Source of the DNA: Herbaspirillum sp. RTI4 | GTDB lineage: Bacteria; Pseudomonadota; Gammaproteobacteria; Burkholderiales; Burkholderiaceae_D | DNA: 64,000 nt | NCBI RefSeq assembly: GCF_034313965.1 | Contig: NZ_JAVIWQ010000002.1 | Span: 2,480,001-2,544,000, forward strand | Reading direction: 5' to 3' | In this document: positions 27,608 through 37,610 of the stretch, piece by piece | Layout: the number at the start of each line of letters is the position of its first letter | Numbering within the stretch: the stretch's first letter is position 1 | Notes under the pieces: model-generated | Seen by the model: only the letters and a program-made list of their open reading frames with translations | The model's database searches: none | Told to the model about the DNA's origin: nothing | Position numbers and translations under genes: made by a program

Positions 27608-28966
27608 ATGTTCCATCATAAAAAAAATATTCTGGCGAGTGTCGTGTTTGCGCATTTGTTCAGCTTGCCGCTCATAGCGCAAGCGCAGGAAGTCCTTGCT
27701 ACCGCGTCGGAACTGCCGCCGATTCAGAATGAAGTCTGGAATGCAAAACTTCAGGGGACGTATATCTGGCAGAAGAAACCTTCTATCAATTCTCCATATG
27801 CCGGCACCAATAGCTTGCTGCCGCAATCCGAAACGGCTTACTCGTACACCTCGACGGCTTATTTTGGCTTGCGTTTGTGGCAAGGCGCTGAGTTATATTT
27901 CAATCCGGAAGCGACACAGTCAGTGGCGTTTTCTACTTTGCATGGTCTGGGTGGTTTGACTAACAGCGAACAGCAAAAGGGCGGTGGGGCAGTCGTCAAA
28001 ACCTATGTGGCACGGATGTATCTGAAGCAGACGTTTGGCTTTGGTGGCGGGCAAGATGCTGTCGAATCGGGGCAAAACCAATTGGCCGGTATGGTCGATA
28101 AGCGGCGCCTGGTAATTACGGCCGGTAAATTGGCGGTGATCGATATTTTCGACAATAACGCCTATGCGCATGATGCGCGTACTCAGTTCACTAACTGGGC
28201 TTTCCTTACGCAAGGTGCATTCGATTATGCTGCCGACGAGAAGGGCTACACCGTCGGTATTGCTGCGGAATATTATTTTGACGAATGGGTATTTCGCGGC
28301 GGCCGTTTTGAAGTGCCTATCCTGTCGAATGGCCCGCAGCTCGATAGCAAACTGGCGACGCGGTATGGCGATCAGATTGAACTTGAGCACGCGCACACTC
28401 TGGCCGATCAGCCGGGAAAAATCCGTTTGCTGGCATTTCGCAACCGGGAAATCATGGGGAGTTTTACGGATGCTTTAGCCTATGCGCGCGCCAATGGCGG
28501 TACGCCGGATGTCGGTAATGTGCGTAAAGACAGTTTTAAAACCGGCTACGGACTTAATCTGGAACAGAGTTTGCGTTCTGATGTTGGTATGTTCGCCCGC
28601 GCCAGTTGGTCGGATGGAAAATCAGAAACTTACTCGTTTACTGAGATCGATAATTCGGTGTCGACCGGTATCGTCGTCAAGGGCGCACGCTGGGGCCGCG
28701 AGAGGGACTCTATTGGTCTGGCCGTTGCTCAGAACGGATTGAGTAAATCGCATCGGGATTATCTGGCGCAAGGTGGTTTGGGCGCATTCCTCGGTGATGG
28801 GCGACTCAATTACAAGTCGGAGAAAATTAGCGAGCTTTACTACAACGCCCGCGTGATTGACAGCACGTCTATGATGTTTGGATTTCAGCACATCGTTAAT
28901 CCCGGATATAACGCCGACCGTGGGCCAGTGAACGTGATGACGGTGCGGGTGCATATCGAACTCTGA
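27608..28966 (+). CDS. OprB-like carbohydrate-selective porin family protein
   Basis: A 452-residue outer-membrane beta-barrel protein with a signal peptide (cleavage near AQAQ-EVL). It shows the OprB-family phrases NAKLQGTYIWQ, GLRLWQGAELYFNPE, RLVITAGKLAVIDIFDNNAYAHD and WAFLTQGAFDYAADEKGYT, and ends in the aromatic-rich strand VMTVRVHIEL. Many transposed OprB-like proteins of this subtype sit beside metal or RND genes; here it lies 14 bp behind the outer-membrane factor and is probably cotranscribed. What it conducts is not evident. The last 46 bp before the converging RegA gene show no clear terminator. Confidence 0.85.
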   Translation: MFHHKKNILASVVFAHLFSLPLIAQAQEVLATASELPPIQNEVWNAKLQGTYIWQKKPSINSPYAGTNSLLPQSETAYSYTSTAYFGLRLWQGAELYFNPEATQSVAFSTLHGLGGLTNSEQQKGGGAVVKTYVARMYLKQTFGFGGGQDAVESGQNQLAGMVDKRRLVITAGKLAVIDIFDNNAYAHDARTQFTNWAFLTQGAFDYAADEKGYTVGIAAEYYFDEWVFRGGRFEVPILSNGPQLDSKLATRYGDQIELEHAHTLADQPGKIRLLAFRNREIMGSFTDALAYARANGGTPDVGNVRKDSFKTGYGLNLEQSLRSDVGMFARASWSDGKSETYSFTEIDNSVSTGIVVKGARWGRERDSIGLAVAQNGLSKSHRDYLAQGGLGAFLGDGRLNYKSEKISELYYNARVIDSTSMMFGFQHIVNPGYNADRGPVNVMTVRVHIEL

Positions 28967-29012
28967 TCAGCCGGGCAGAAATTCCTATTGGGGTCGGGCC
29001 GAAAAAACCGCT

Positions 29013-29546
29013 TTATTTGATGGGTTGTTTTTCAAGCTTGCGCGCCAGTGTGCGCCGGTGCATGCCCAGGCGACGGGCGGTTTCTGAGATGTTGAAATTG
29101 GTTTCCACCAGTACTTCGTGAATGCGCTCCCATTCGAGGGTCTTGATGGAGGTCGAGCGGTTGGTCAGTTCGACTTCGGCAACGCCGGCGATATGCCCAA
29201 ATGCCGCTTCAATATCATCGGTGTTGGACGGCTTGGCCAGATACTGGCAGGCGCCGAGTTTGATCGCTTCGACTGCCGTAGTGATGCTGGCAAAGCCGGT
29301 CAGCACCACGATCAGCATCGAGGGATTGTGATTGTGCAGCATCTTCACGCATGCCAGACCGGAGGTGTTGTCGTTGAGTTTGAGATCGACCACCGCATAG
29401 CCTGGCGCATGCACCAGCAGTGTTTCCGCTTCTGCCATCGTCGCCGCAGAAAAAACGGTGTACCCGCGTCGCTCGAATGAACGCGCAAGGGTGCGCGAGA
29501 AAGCGGCATCATCTTCAATGATGAGAATACGTCGTTCAGTTGCCAT
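29013..29546 (-). CDS. regA: Redox response regulator, RegA/PrrA/ActR type
   Basis: This 177-residue regulator has a receiver domain (ILIIEDDAAFSRTLARSFE, VDLKLNDNTSG with the phospho-Asp) and a short C-terminal Fis-type helix-turn-helix (SETARRLGMHRRTLARKLEK). Length and the HRRTLARKL end are the hallmarks of the RegA/PrrA family. It overlaps the RegB-type kinase gene by 11 bp, and that gene in turn follows the quinol-oxidase cluster. In other proteobacteria this pair activates or represses respiratory genes according to the quinone-pool redox state. The start at 29546 gives the family N-terminus MATERRILIIEDD. Confidence 0.93.
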   Translation of the reverse strand: MATERRILIIEDDAAFSRTLARSFERRGYTVFSAATMAEAETLLVHAPGYAVVDLKLNDNTSGLACVKMLHNHNPSMLIVVLTGFASITTAVEAIKLGACQYLAKPSNTDDIEAAFGHIAGVAEVELTNRSTSIKTLEWERIHEVLVETNFNISETARRLGMHRRTLARKLEKQPIK

Positions 29547-30960
29547 CTTTGTTGCTGTCCTCTTTACCGTGCTCGTTACCGTCTTCCAGACTGATTGCGG
29601 CCAGCGGCAAGATGAGTTCAACCGACGCTCCGCCCTTGTCCTGATTACGCACCGACACGGTGCCTCCCAGTTTGCGCGCCACATTAACGACGAAGAACAG
29701 TCCTAATCCGCTGCCTGCCCGGCCCTTGCTCGAAACGTAGGGTTTGCCGAAATGTGCCAGTATCTCTGGGGTGAATCCCGGGCCGGTATCCGTAATTTTC
29801 AAGTGGATTGCGCCGGACTCCATCGTGACAGTCAGCGCAAGCCATTGGGGTGAGGCCTCCAGGGCATTGTCGAGTACATTGCAAATCATTTGCTTGAGCG
29901 CGGAATCGAAGACCACAGGAGCGTCCTGACCAATATGGTTTGCATAAATGAATGTACCAATCGCACGGGACGAGCGCCAATCGCTGGCAAGATCATTCAG
30001 GAAGGTATTGAGCGTCGTTCTTACCGACGATTCGCCACGCGCTTCTCCGGCTGACAGCAGAATGCCGCTGACGATGCTTTTGCATCGTTGCAATTGAAAT
30101 TCCATGACGCCGAGCTCTTCCAGTAACTCGGGATGCGCGCGGAATTCGGGCATTCGTTTCCAGTCGCCCAAAATAACGGATAGGGTGGCCAGGGGAGTGC
30201 CGAGTTCATGCGCCGCGCCGGAAGCGAGCAGACCCATTCTGACGATGTGATCTTCTTCCGCCGCACGCTGGTTTAGTTCGACTAATTGCGTATCGCGTGC
30301 GCGCAGGTTGCGGCCAATGCGGGTAATAAAAATCACCAGCAAACCGGCATTGAGGACGAAGCAGATGACCATACCAAGAATAAACAGGCCGGACAATTCA
30401 TGGTTATGGTCGGCGGGCAGTATCAGTGGCCGGGCAAACAACGCCAGTCCGGTCAGGCAGATGCTGGTGATGACGACGATGATCCAGGTGGACCATGCTT
30501 CCAGCAATACCGCGCTCAGGATCACTTGCAGCAAATAAAGAAAAACGAAGGGATTCGCCGTGCCGCCGCTCAGATACAGCTGTGCGGTGAGACTGCCGAC
30601 ATCAACAAGCAAGGCGAAAAATAATTCCCGGTTGCTGACGATTTGCGTTTCATGCCAGCGCAAATGGCTGGCGATATTGAAGGCGATGAGGCAGGCCAGA
30701 AAAGCCAGCATTGGCGGCATCGGGAGTTCAATGCCGAAGACCAGGGTCACAACAGAAATGGTGGTGATTTGCCCGACCACGGCCATCCAGCGAAGCTGGA
30801 TCAGATGCATCATGTTCTTGTGGCCGGCGGCGAATTCAAAATCCGCTGCTACTGCACCTTTGTCATTGATTTTTGGGCCGCGTACCGGCATCTCGGTTTT
30901 ATTAATGGTATTCAGTGGTTCCACTCTTTCAACTTGGCTGGTCGTCACCCCGCGACACAT
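29536..30960 (-). CDS. regB: Redox sensor histidine kinase, RegB/PrrB type
   Basis: This 474-residue kinase has about six N-terminal membrane helices. Three RegB hallmarks are visible. The loop heptapeptide GGTANPF (about residues 132-138) fits the quinone-sensing GGxxNPF motif. The H-box is GAAHELGTPLATLS (His about 251), and a cysteine in LQRCKSIVSG (about 293) stands at the redox-box position. The ATP-binding boxes are NVLDNALEASP and GSGLGLFFV. ATG 30960 is preferred because AAGGGA lies just upstream; it overlaps the SURF1-like gene by 32 bp. It should control the adjacent respiratory genes through RegA. Confidence 0.92.
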   Translation of the reverse strand: MCRGVTTSQVERVEPLNTINKTEMPVRGPKINDKGAVAADFEFAAGHKNMMHLIQLRWMAVVGQITTISVVTLVFGIELPMPPMLAFLACLIAFNIASHLRWHETQIVSNRELFFALLVDVGSLTAQLYLSGGTANPFVFLYLLQVILSAVLLEAWSTWIIVVITSICLTGLALFARPLILPADHNHELSGLFILGMVICFVLNAGLLVIFITRIGRNLRARDTQLVELNQRAAEEDHIVRMGLLASGAAHELGTPLATLSVILGDWKRMPEFRAHPELLEELGVMEFQLQRCKSIVSGILLSAGEARGESSVRTTLNTFLNDLASDWRSSRAIGTFIYANHIGQDAPVVFDSALKQMICNVLDNALEASPQWLALTVTMESGAIHLKITDTGPGFTPEILAHFGKPYVSSKGRAGSGLGLFFVVNVARKLGGTVSVRNQDKGGASVELILPLAAISLEDGNEHGKEDSNKDGN

Positions 30961-31756
30961 TTTTTCCCTTGCGGCTGACGTGCCAGCAAGCGCCGGCAAG
31001 CATAAGCGCAAGGACGTACCAAGTTATAGCATAAACAAAATGATTGTTGGCGAAGGCGATGATTGTGAGACCGCCCACCGGATAGTCTGGCGAGTCGGTG
31101 TCAGATTGGCTCTCGCCAGAGGGCTTGCTTGCGTCGGCATCAATAAAATAAGGTGCCACATTGTTCAGATTTTGTGCTGTGGCAATGGCTTGTACGTCGC
31201 GGGAATACCAGCGGCCGGAAGAGGGCGCGTTGCTGCGCAGAAAACCTCCATGCGGTTCGCTCATGCGGAGTAAACCACTCACCACCGTGATGTTGAAATC
31301 CTGTACCGATTTGCTGGAATTCGGGGTGACTTGAGCAGCCGTTGCAGCAGAAATGAAGCCGCGATTAATCAGCACGACGTTGCCGTCAGTTGTTTGCAGA
31401 GGGCTTATTAGCCAAAAGCCACTGCCAAGTCTGGTGACTGCCTGAACCTCCACGCTACGGTCGAGCAAAAAGCGACCTGTTACACGAACGTGTCGGTATT
31501 CATCGGATTGCGCGGTGATTGTTGGCCAGAGTCGCTGGCCGGGAGCATCAACCGCGGGAGCGCGTACTCTTTGTTCTACCCGTTCAATGAGATTGAGCTT
31601 CCACTGCAAACGAAAGAGCTGCCAGGTACCCAAAGCAAACAAGCAGGCAGTGATGAGCAAGATAGAAAAAAACAGCGCTAATTGCAAGGCTGTCCGCGGG
31701 GGAGGTGCGCCATTGGGCGCATCCCCGCGGCCGGTGCCAAGCGGCACCGGGTTCAT
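30929..31756 (-). CDS. SURF1-family oxidase assembly protein
   Basis: This 275-residue inner-membrane protein has the SURF1 layout: one helix near the N-terminus (about 25-45), a periplasmic domain with HVRVTGRF, GFWLISPLQT and VLINRGFI, and a second helix near the C-terminus (FVYAITWYVLALMLAG). SURF1 proteins assist heme insertion into heme-copper oxidases, best known for heme-a enzymes. Here it takes the fifth position of a cyo operon where cyoE is often found. It begins in the stop of cyoD (ATGA) and runs into the RegB gene. The mature sequence starts with a Gly/Pro-rich leader. Confidence 0.88.
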   Translation of the reverse strand: MNPVPLGTGRGDAPNGAPPPRTALQLALFFSILLITACLFALGTWQLFRLQWKLNLIERVEQRVRAPAVDAPGQRLWPTITAQSDEYRHVRVTGRFLLDRSVEVQAVTRLGSGFWLISPLQTTDGNVVLINRGFISAATAAQVTPNSSKSVQDFNITVVSGLLRMSEPHGGFLRSNAPSSGRWYSRDVQAIATAQNLNNVAPYFIDADASKPSGESQSDTDSPDYPVGGLTIIAFANNHFVYAITWYVLALMLAGACWHVSRKGKNVSRGDDQPS

Positions 31757-32157
31757 GGCATGTTGCGCATTTCGCGTATGGAATCAGGCATGATGCCTGG
31801 CATCATATTGTGGTTCAGGTGATACATCACCCACAGCGAGCCGCTCATCATAATCACAACGATCAAGACTGTGAACAGAAGGGCCAGCATCGACCAACCA
31901 CCTTCAGATTTGCCGTTCATGTGCAGGAAATACACCATATGCACGATGACTTGGATTGCTGCCAGACCCAACACAACCAGTCCGGTGGTGCTGGACTTGT
32001 CGAATACCTTGCCCATGACCAGCCAGAATGGAATAGCAGTCAGGATGACGGCGAGCACAAATCCGGTAAGGTAGCTTTTGAAGCTGCCATGATCGGCATG
32101 CATGTGCTGATCATCGTGGCCGGCGTCATGCGCCGGATGTTCCTGGTGCGCGCTCAT
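31753..32157 (-). CDS. cyoD: Cytochrome bo quinol oxidase subunit IV
   Basis: A 134-residue protein with a His-rich N-terminus (HPAHDAGHDDQHMHADH) and three helices in the CyoD pattern: SYLTGFVLAVILTAIPF, VVLGLAAIQVIVHMVYFLHM, and a third with LFTVLIVVIMMSG. It is the small assembly subunit of the bo-type oxidase. ATG 32157 overlaps the stop of cyoC by four bases and its own stop overlaps the SURF1 start, so translation is coupled through the operon. The frame is open upstream but the family begins near MSAH. Confidence 0.93.
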   Translation of the reverse strand: MSAHQEHPAHDAGHDDQHMHADHGSFKSYLTGFVLAVILTAIPFWLVMGKVFDKSSTTGLVVLGLAAIQVIVHMVYFLHMNGKSEGGWSMLALLFTVLIVVIMMSGSLWVMYHLNHNMMPGIMPDSIREMRNMP

Positions 32158-32789
32158 GGCAACACTCCCATCAGATAGACAAAGGTGAAGACGCCAATCC
32201 AGATCACGTCCAGAAAGTGCCAGAACATCGACAGGCACATCACACGACGACGATTTTCAGGCGTGATGCCATGGCGTTTGAGTTGGAATATCAACGTGAC
32301 CAGCCACAGGATGCCGAAACTGACGTGCAAACCGTGCGTGCCGACCAGCGCAAAGAAGCCCGTCAGAAAGCCGCTGCGTTGTGGACCGTTACCTTCAGCA
32401 ATGAGGTGGGTGAATTCCGACAGTTCGAAATAAATAAACAACGCACCGAGCAGACCGGTAATGATGAGCCAGAACATGGTGCCGCGCAGACGTTCGCGTT
32501 GCATTTCCAGCATCGAGAAGCCGTAAGTAATCGACGACAGCAGCAGCAGCGCGGTGTTTAGCGCGACGACGGGTAGTTCGAATATTTGCGCGCCCGATGG
32601 ACCGCCTGCATAGTTGCGACCGAGTACCGAATAAGCGGCAAACAGACAGGCAAAGATCAGGCAATCGCTCATCAGATAAATCCAGAAACCGAGCAAGGTG
32701 CCGTTTTCAGGATGGTGCTCCTGCACGTAATAACGTGTGCTTGAGTCAGTGTCTACGACACCGTTGGGGGGAGAGATAATTTCAGACAT
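32154..32789 (-). CDS. cyoC: Cytochrome bo quinol oxidase subunit III
   Basis: This 211-residue five-helix protein has the subunit III phrases [21 protein letters not shown], here split as [10 protein letters not shown] and FACLFAAY, and [14 protein letters not shown] and WHFLDVIWI. It forms part of the core quinol oxidase complex in the inner membrane. Its start overlaps the end of cyoB by 8 bp. Confidence 0.95.
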   Translation of the reverse strand: MSEIISPPNGVVDTDSSTRYYVQEHHPENGTLLGFWIYLMSDCLIFACLFAAYSVLGRNYAGGPSGAQIFELPVVALNTALLLLSSITYGFSMLEMQRERLRGTMFWLIITGLLGALFIYFELSEFTHLIAEGNGPQRSGFLTGFFALVGTHGLHVSFGILWLVTLIFQLKRHGITPENRRRVMCLSMFWHFLDVIWIGVFTFVYLMGVLP

Positions 32790-34785
32790 GGCTGCCTAAC
32801 AAGCGTGTGCGGTTGTCTTCCGTGCTGGTAACTTCGTCAGCAGGGATGTAGTAATCGCGTTTGTAATTAAAGGTATGAATGATGATTGCCGCCAGCATTA
32901 CTACAAGGCTCACGCCAGCCAACAACCACATTTGCCAGACCAGACAGAAACCGCATGCCGCACTGAGTCCGGCGATGATGATGCCGGCAGGGGTGTTCTT
33001 TGGCATATGGATCGCTTTAAAGCCTTTCAGCGGTCTGGTGTAGCCGTGTTTTTTCATGTCGGTCCAGGCGTCGATGTCATGCACCTTTGGGGTGAATGCA
33101 AAGTTGTAAGCCGGTGGTGGCGATGAGGTTGACCATTCCAGCGTACGACCGCCCCATGGATCGCCGGTATGGTCGCGCAGTGATTCGCGACGACGATAGC
33201 TGACCACGATCTGGATGATGAACGAGGCAATACCCAGTGCAATCAACACCGCACCGAAAGCAGCGATCTGGAACCAGATTTGCAATGATGGGTCCTCAAA
33301 GTGGCTGAGGCGGCGTGTGACACCCATCAGGCCCAGCACGTACAGCGGCATGAAAGCCATGTAGAAGCCGATGATCCAAAACCAGAATGAACATTTGCCC
33401 CAGAACGCATCGAGCTTGTAACCGAAGGCTTTTGGATACCAGTAGTTGATACCGGCAAACATACCGAACACGACACCGCCGATGATCACGTTATGGAAAT
33501 GCGCAATCAAGAACAGGCTGTTATGCAGCACGAAGTCGGCCGGTGGCACTGCCAGCAAAACGCCAGTCATGCCGCCGATGACGAAAGTAATCATGAAACC
33601 GACCGCCCACAACATCGGCACTTCATAGCGAATGCGACCGCGATACATGGTGAACAGCCAGTTGAATAATTTCGCTCCGGTCGGGATCGAGATAATCATC
33701 GTGGTAATGCCGAAGAACGAATTGACGCTGGCACCAGAGCCCATGGTGAAGAAATGGTGCAGCCAGACCAGGTAAGACAGGATGGTGATGACGATGCTGG
33801 CATAGACCATCGAGGTGTAGCCGAACAGCCGCTTGCTGCTGAAAGTGGATACGACTTCCGAAAAAACGCCGAAGGCTGGCAATATCAGAATGTAGACTTC
33901 AGGATGACCCCATATCCAGATCAGATTGACATACATCATGGCGCTGCCGCCCATGTCATTCGTGAAGAAGTTGGTGCCGAGATTACGGTCGAGCCCAAGC
34001 ATGGCGAGTACTGCCGTGAGGACAGGGAACGCTGCGACGATCAGTACGTTGGTGCACAAGGCGGTCCAGGTAAAGATCGGCATTTTCATCATGGTCATGC
34101 CTGGCGCACGCATTTTGACAATGGTGGCGATCAGGTTGATACCGGACAGTAAGGTCCCGACGCCGGCAATCTGCAGCGACCAGATGTAATAGTCAACCCC
34201 CACATCCGGGCTGTACAAAATACCCGACAGTGGCGGGTAAGCCAGCCAGCCGGTGCGAGCGAATTCGCCGACGAACAGGGAGACCATTACCAGACCACCA
34301 CCGAAGGTAGTCATCCAGAAGCTGAAATTATTCAGGAAAGGGAAGGCGACATCACGTGCGCCGATCTGGAGCGGCACGACGTAGTTCATCAGACCCGTCA
34401 CCAATGGCATGGCCACGAAGAAGATCATGATCACGCCATGCGCGGTAAAGACCTGGTCATAGTGATGCGGCGGTAGGAAGCCGGCAGAGTCGCCGAAGGC
34501 CAGTGCTTGTTGCAGACGCATCATCAATGCGTCTGCGAAACCGCGCAGCAACATGATGATAGCCAGCACGATGTACATGATGCCGATGCGTTTATGGTCG
34601 ATGCTGGTAAACCAGTCGCGCCACAAGATGCCCCACACCCGGTAATAAGTCAGTGCGGCAAAAACTGCCAGTCCTCCGAGAGCAGCGAAGGCAAACGTCA
34701 TCACTAATATCGGTTCGTGGATGGGAATGGCATCCCAGTTGAGCCGTCCGAAGATCAGCTTGGTTAAATCAATGTGGTCTAGCAT
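32782..34785 (-). CDS. cyoB: Cytochrome bo quinol oxidase subunit I
   Basis: This 667-residue catalytic subunit holds the low-spin heme and the heme-copper centre. It shows [20 protein letters not shown] near the N-terminus, [11 protein letters not shown] with a heme-ligand His, and [15 protein letters not shown] with the His-Tyr cross-link site. It also has WLHHFFTMG with the copper-ligand histidines and [13 protein letters not shown] with heme ligands. About 15 helices are present. It takes electrons from ubiquinol and pumps protons. The 157-bp gap between it and cyoA (34786-34942) has no gene or clear terminator. Confidence 0.97.
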   Translation of the reverse strand: MLDHIDLTKLIFGRLNWDAIPIHEPILVMTFAFAALGGLAVFAALTYYRVWGILWRDWFTSIDHKRIGIMYIVLAIIMLLRGFADALMMRLQQALAFGDSAGFLPPHHYDQVFTAHGVIMIFFVAMPLVTGLMNYVVPLQIGARDVAFPFLNNFSFWMTTFGGGLVMVSLFVGEFARTGWLAYPPLSGILYSPDVGVDYYIWSLQIAGVGTLLSGINLIATIVKMRAPGMTMMKMPIFTWTALCTNVLIVAAFPVLTAVLAMLGLDRNLGTNFFTNDMGGSAMMYVNLIWIWGHPEVYILILPAFGVFSEVVSTFSSKRLFGYTSMVYASIVITILSYLVWLHHFFTMGSGASVNSFFGITTMIISIPTGAKLFNWLFTMYRGRIRYEVPMLWAVGFMITFVIGGMTGVLLAVPPADFVLHNSLFLIAHFHNVIIGGVVFGMFAGINYWYPKAFGYKLDAFWGKCSFWFWIIGFYMAFMPLYVLGLMGVTRRLSHFEDPSLQIWFQIAAFGAVLIALGIASFIIQIVVSYRRRESLRDHTGDPWGGRTLEWSTSSPPPAYNFAFTPKVHDIDAWTDMKKHGYTRPLKGFKAIHMPKNTPAGIIIAGLSAACGFCLVWQMWLLAGVSLVVMLAAIIIHTFNYKRDYYIPADEVTSTEDNRTRLLGSHV

Positions 34786-34942
34786 GTGATACTTTCCGAG
34801 AAAAACGCGGGTAGGGCCAGTCGTAGCAAAAATCTTTAGAAAAAGCTGCCGGCAAGGCTTTGATGCAGGTAAAAATTTTTACTGTTCACTCAGGCTCCTT
34901 ATTGCCTCTATCAATGTAGTAAGCGCTGAGGAGCCAGTCGTA

Positions 34943-35944
34943 TCAGCGCGTCAGGATAGCGCTGATTCCTGTTTCCCGTTTTACCGGGGAAAATTCTGGT
35001 TTGTTCATCGCAATTTGCGAAGGGCTTTTACATACGCCGCCCAGAGCATCCATCGCCATCATTTCGTCCATGCACATCTTGCCGGACTCGACACAGCGGT
35101 TGAGGATCGCATGGTAAAGGCTGGCGTCAACCGAGCTGTAGCGGCGTGCCTGATCGCGAATGCTTGGTTTTTCAAGTTGCAGATAATCGTCGCGGTTCAG
35201 CTTGGTTTTGCCAGACTTGGTGGCTTGCACCCACTGATCAAAGTCGTCGGAACTCATGCCTTTGAATTTGAAGCGCATGTCTGAAAACCCGGCACCGCTG
35301 TAGTTGGCAGAAAATCCGTCAAATACGCCGGGCTTGTTGATGACCGCATTCAGTTCGGTTTGCATGCCAGGCATGGCGTAAATCTGTCCGGCAAGCGCAG
35401 GGATGTAGAACGAATTCATCACCGAAGAAGCCGTAATTTTGAAATGGATAGGCATATTTATCGGGGCGGCCAGTTCGTTGACTGTGGCGATGCCCAGATC
35501 GGGATAAATAAAGAGCCATTTCCAGTCGAGCGCGACCACTTCGACATTGAGCGTCTTGGTTTCGGACGTGATCGGAAGCGTTGCATCCAGTCGCGACAGT
35601 TTGCGGTAAGGATCGAGGGTATGGGTGTTGATCCAGGTCAGCAGGCCAAGAGCGATGATAATGAGCAGCGGTGCGCCCCAGATAATCAGTTCCAGCTTGG
35701 TGGAGTGATCCCATTCCGGTTCATAGACCGCCGCGGTGTTGTTGTGGCGGTAGCGCCAGGCAAATAATATCGTCAGTGCAAGCACCGGGACGATAATTAA
35801 CAGCATCAGTGCTGTAGAGATGATGATGAGATTAGACTGCTGGGCGGCGATATCTCCTGACGGATTCATCACCACCATATTGCACCCGGTCAACAAAATA
35901 GCTGGGGTGAGCGCCAATACGCGGCGAGCGTTCAGGGTAGACAT
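34943..35944 (-). CDS. cyoA: Cytochrome bo quinol oxidase subunit II
   Basis: A 333-residue lipoprotein with lipobox LLTGC, two helices (about 38-65 and 83-105) and a periplasmic cupredoxin-fold domain with DWKWLFIYPDLGIATVNE, split here as DWKWLFIYPD and GIATVNELA. The copper-A cysteines of cytochrome c oxidases are absent, as expected of a quinol oxidase. The C-terminal tail is longer than the fold and contains three cysteines (NRCVESGKMCMDEM, GGVCKSP). It is the first gene of cyoABCD. The 226-bp divergent region to the MFS gene at 36171 must hold the promoters, but I could not assign them. Confidence 0.95.
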   Translation of the reverse strand: MSTLNARRVLALTPAILLTGCNMVVMNPSGDIAAQQSNLIIISTALMLLIIVPVLALTILFAWRYRHNNTAAVYEPEWDHSTKLELIIWGAPLLIIIALGLLTWINTHTLDPYRKLSRLDATLPITSETKTLNVEVVALDWKWLFIYPDLGIATVNELAAPINMPIHFKITASSVMNSFYIPALAGQIYAMPGMQTELNAVINKPGVFDGFSANYSGAGFSDMRFKFKGMSSDDFDQWVQATKSGKTKLNRDDYLQLEKPSIRDQARRYSSVDASLYHAILNRCVESGKMCMDEMMAMDALGGVCKSPSQIAMNKPEFSPVKRETGISAILTR

Positions 35945-36170
35945 GCAGGGAAGTCCATTAATAAAGGGGAAACCATGCTAATGTACATGAAGGGTCTTGC
36001 AATGACGATTGGACGTTTTGTCCTACCTCTTTGTGTATCGCTGTATAAGTATCAGCGTGCAGGTATTGCTGTGCTGGTATCACTGGAAGGGCAGCAAAGC
36101 AGATGTTGGGTGTTCGGCAGAGACAAGTAATTATTAAATAAATAATCAAAACGATAGAGAGGCAGTCATT

Positions 36171-37499
36171 ATGTCCACCATCCGTAGTCACAACGGCGAA
36201 ATTCCCGGTAATTATTCTAACGCAAGCAGCAGCGCGGATCATGCGTCCATCGCTCCGGGCGAAATCGCGATTGGCGTCGTCATTGGTCGCGCGTCCGAGT
36301 ATTTTGACTTTTTCGTCTATGCGATCGCCTCGGTGCTGGTGTTTCCCTCCGTATTCTTCCCTTTCGAGTCGAAGCTGGAGGGTACCTTATATGCATTCGT
36401 CATTTTTTCCTTCGCCTTTTTGGCCCGGCCTTTCGGCACGGTCATTTTCATGGCCATCCAGCGTCGTTTCGACCGTGAAACCAAACTGACGATGGCGCTG
36501 CTGCTGCTCGGCATTTCCACCGCTGGCATGGCATTTTTGCCGACCTACCTGGATTTAGGCTTCACTTCTATCGTATTTTTGTCTTTGCTGCGCATAGGGC
36601 AGGGCATTGCGCTCGGCGGGGCATGGGATGGATTGCCTTCCTTGTTGGCGCTCAATGCCCCGCAAAATAAACGCGGCTGGTATGCGATGCTGGGACAGTT
36701 GGGTGCGCCGGTCGGATTCATGATTGCCGCAGGCCTGTTCGCCTACCTGTTAGCCGATCTGACAACGGAAGACTTCCTCGATTGGGGATGGCGCTATCCG
36801 TTTTATGTTGCCTTTGCTATCAACGTCGTGGCCTTGTTTGCCCGTTTGCGTCTGGTCTCAACCAAGGAATATGCGCGCCTGCTGGATGAGCGTGAGCTGG
36901 ACAAGACGGACGTCATTGAAATGGCGGGGTCGCAAGGCCGTAACGTGATCATCGGCGCCCTGGCTGCCTTAGCCAGTTATGCCTTGTTTCATCTGGTGAC
37001 GGTATTCCCGCTTTCGTGGATTAGCCTGTACTCGATGCGTTCCATCAGTGATTTTCTGGTGATCCAGATGTTTGGTGCCGGTCTGATGGCATTGGGGGTG
37101 ATTGCATCGGGTCTGATTGCTGATCGTTTCGGCCGTCGCACCACGCTGGGATTTCTGGCGGCGATGATTGCCGTCCTCAGCGGCTTTGTCCCGACCTTAA
37201 TCAACGGTGGTGATGCAGGACAAGACATTTTCATCCTGGTCGGTTTCGCTCTGCTCGGTTTGTCGTACGGACAAGCTGCGGGCGCCGTGACCGCCAACTT
37301 CCCGGCGAAATACCGCTATACCGGCGCAGCTCTGACTTCCGATCTGTCATGGCTGGTGGGTGCGGGTTTCGCCCCGCTGGTGGCATTGGGACTTTCAGCG
37401 CACTTCGGTCTGGCCTACGTCAGCTTGTATCTGCTGTCGGGAGCCGCCTGCTCTCTGGCCGCATTGAGCCTCAATCGCGCGCTGGAAGTTCAGAACTAA
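36171..37499 (+). CDS. MFS transporter of the metabolite:H+ symporter type
   Basis: This 442-residue protein has about 12 helices. The N-terminal phrase GEIAIGVVIGRASEYFDFFVY parallels the GNxxEWYDFxxY opening of the MHS family, with RPFGTVIFMAIQRRFDRETKL after helix 2 (motifs given as GRASEYFDFF and ARPFGTVIF). MHS members take up organic acids or osmolytes with protons. The ATG at 36171 is preceded by GAGAGG. It is divergent from cyoA, so the two may share regulation. A perfect 14-bp hairpin follows its stop. Confidence 0.85.
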   Translation: MSTIRSHNGEIPGNYSNASSSADHASIAPGEIAIGVVIGRASEYFDFFVYAIASVLVFPSVFFPFESKLEGTLYAFVIFSFAFLARPFGTVIFMAIQRRFDRETKLTMALLLLGISTAGMAFLPTYLDLGFTSIVFLSLLRIGQGIALGGAWDGLPSLLALNAPQNKRGWYAMLGQLGAPVGFMIAAGLFAYLLADLTTEDFLDWGWRYPFYVAFAINVVALFARLRLVSTKEYARLLDERELDKTDVIEMAGSQGRNVIIGALAALASYALFHLVTVFPLSWISLYSMRSISDFLVIQMFGAGLMALGVIASGLIADRFGRRTTLGFLAAMIAVLSGFVPTLINGGDAGQDIFILVGFALLGLSYGQAAGAVTANFPAKYRYTGAALTSDLSWLVGAGFAPLVALGLSAHFGLAYVSLYLLSGAACSLAALSLNRALEVQN

Positions 37500-37538
37500 G
37501 TAAGAGAACTAAGTAAGCTCCGACGCAGCATGCAAAAC

Positions 37539-37580
37539 GGCGCAATTTCAGGATAGGCAACACCCCCCTGAAATTGCGCC
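37539..37580. terminator. 14-bp perfect hairpin after the MHS transporter gene
   Basis: GGCGCAATTTCAGG (37539-37552) and CCTGAAATTGCGCC (37567-37580) are exact complements around a 14-nt loop. No T-tract follows on either strand, so it may be a factor-assisted terminator, an mRNA 3'-end stabiliser or a protein-binding palindrome between converging genes. Confidence 0.55.
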
Positions 37581-37610
37581 GCGTTGCAGATGAATCCGCA
37601 AGTCTCTCAG

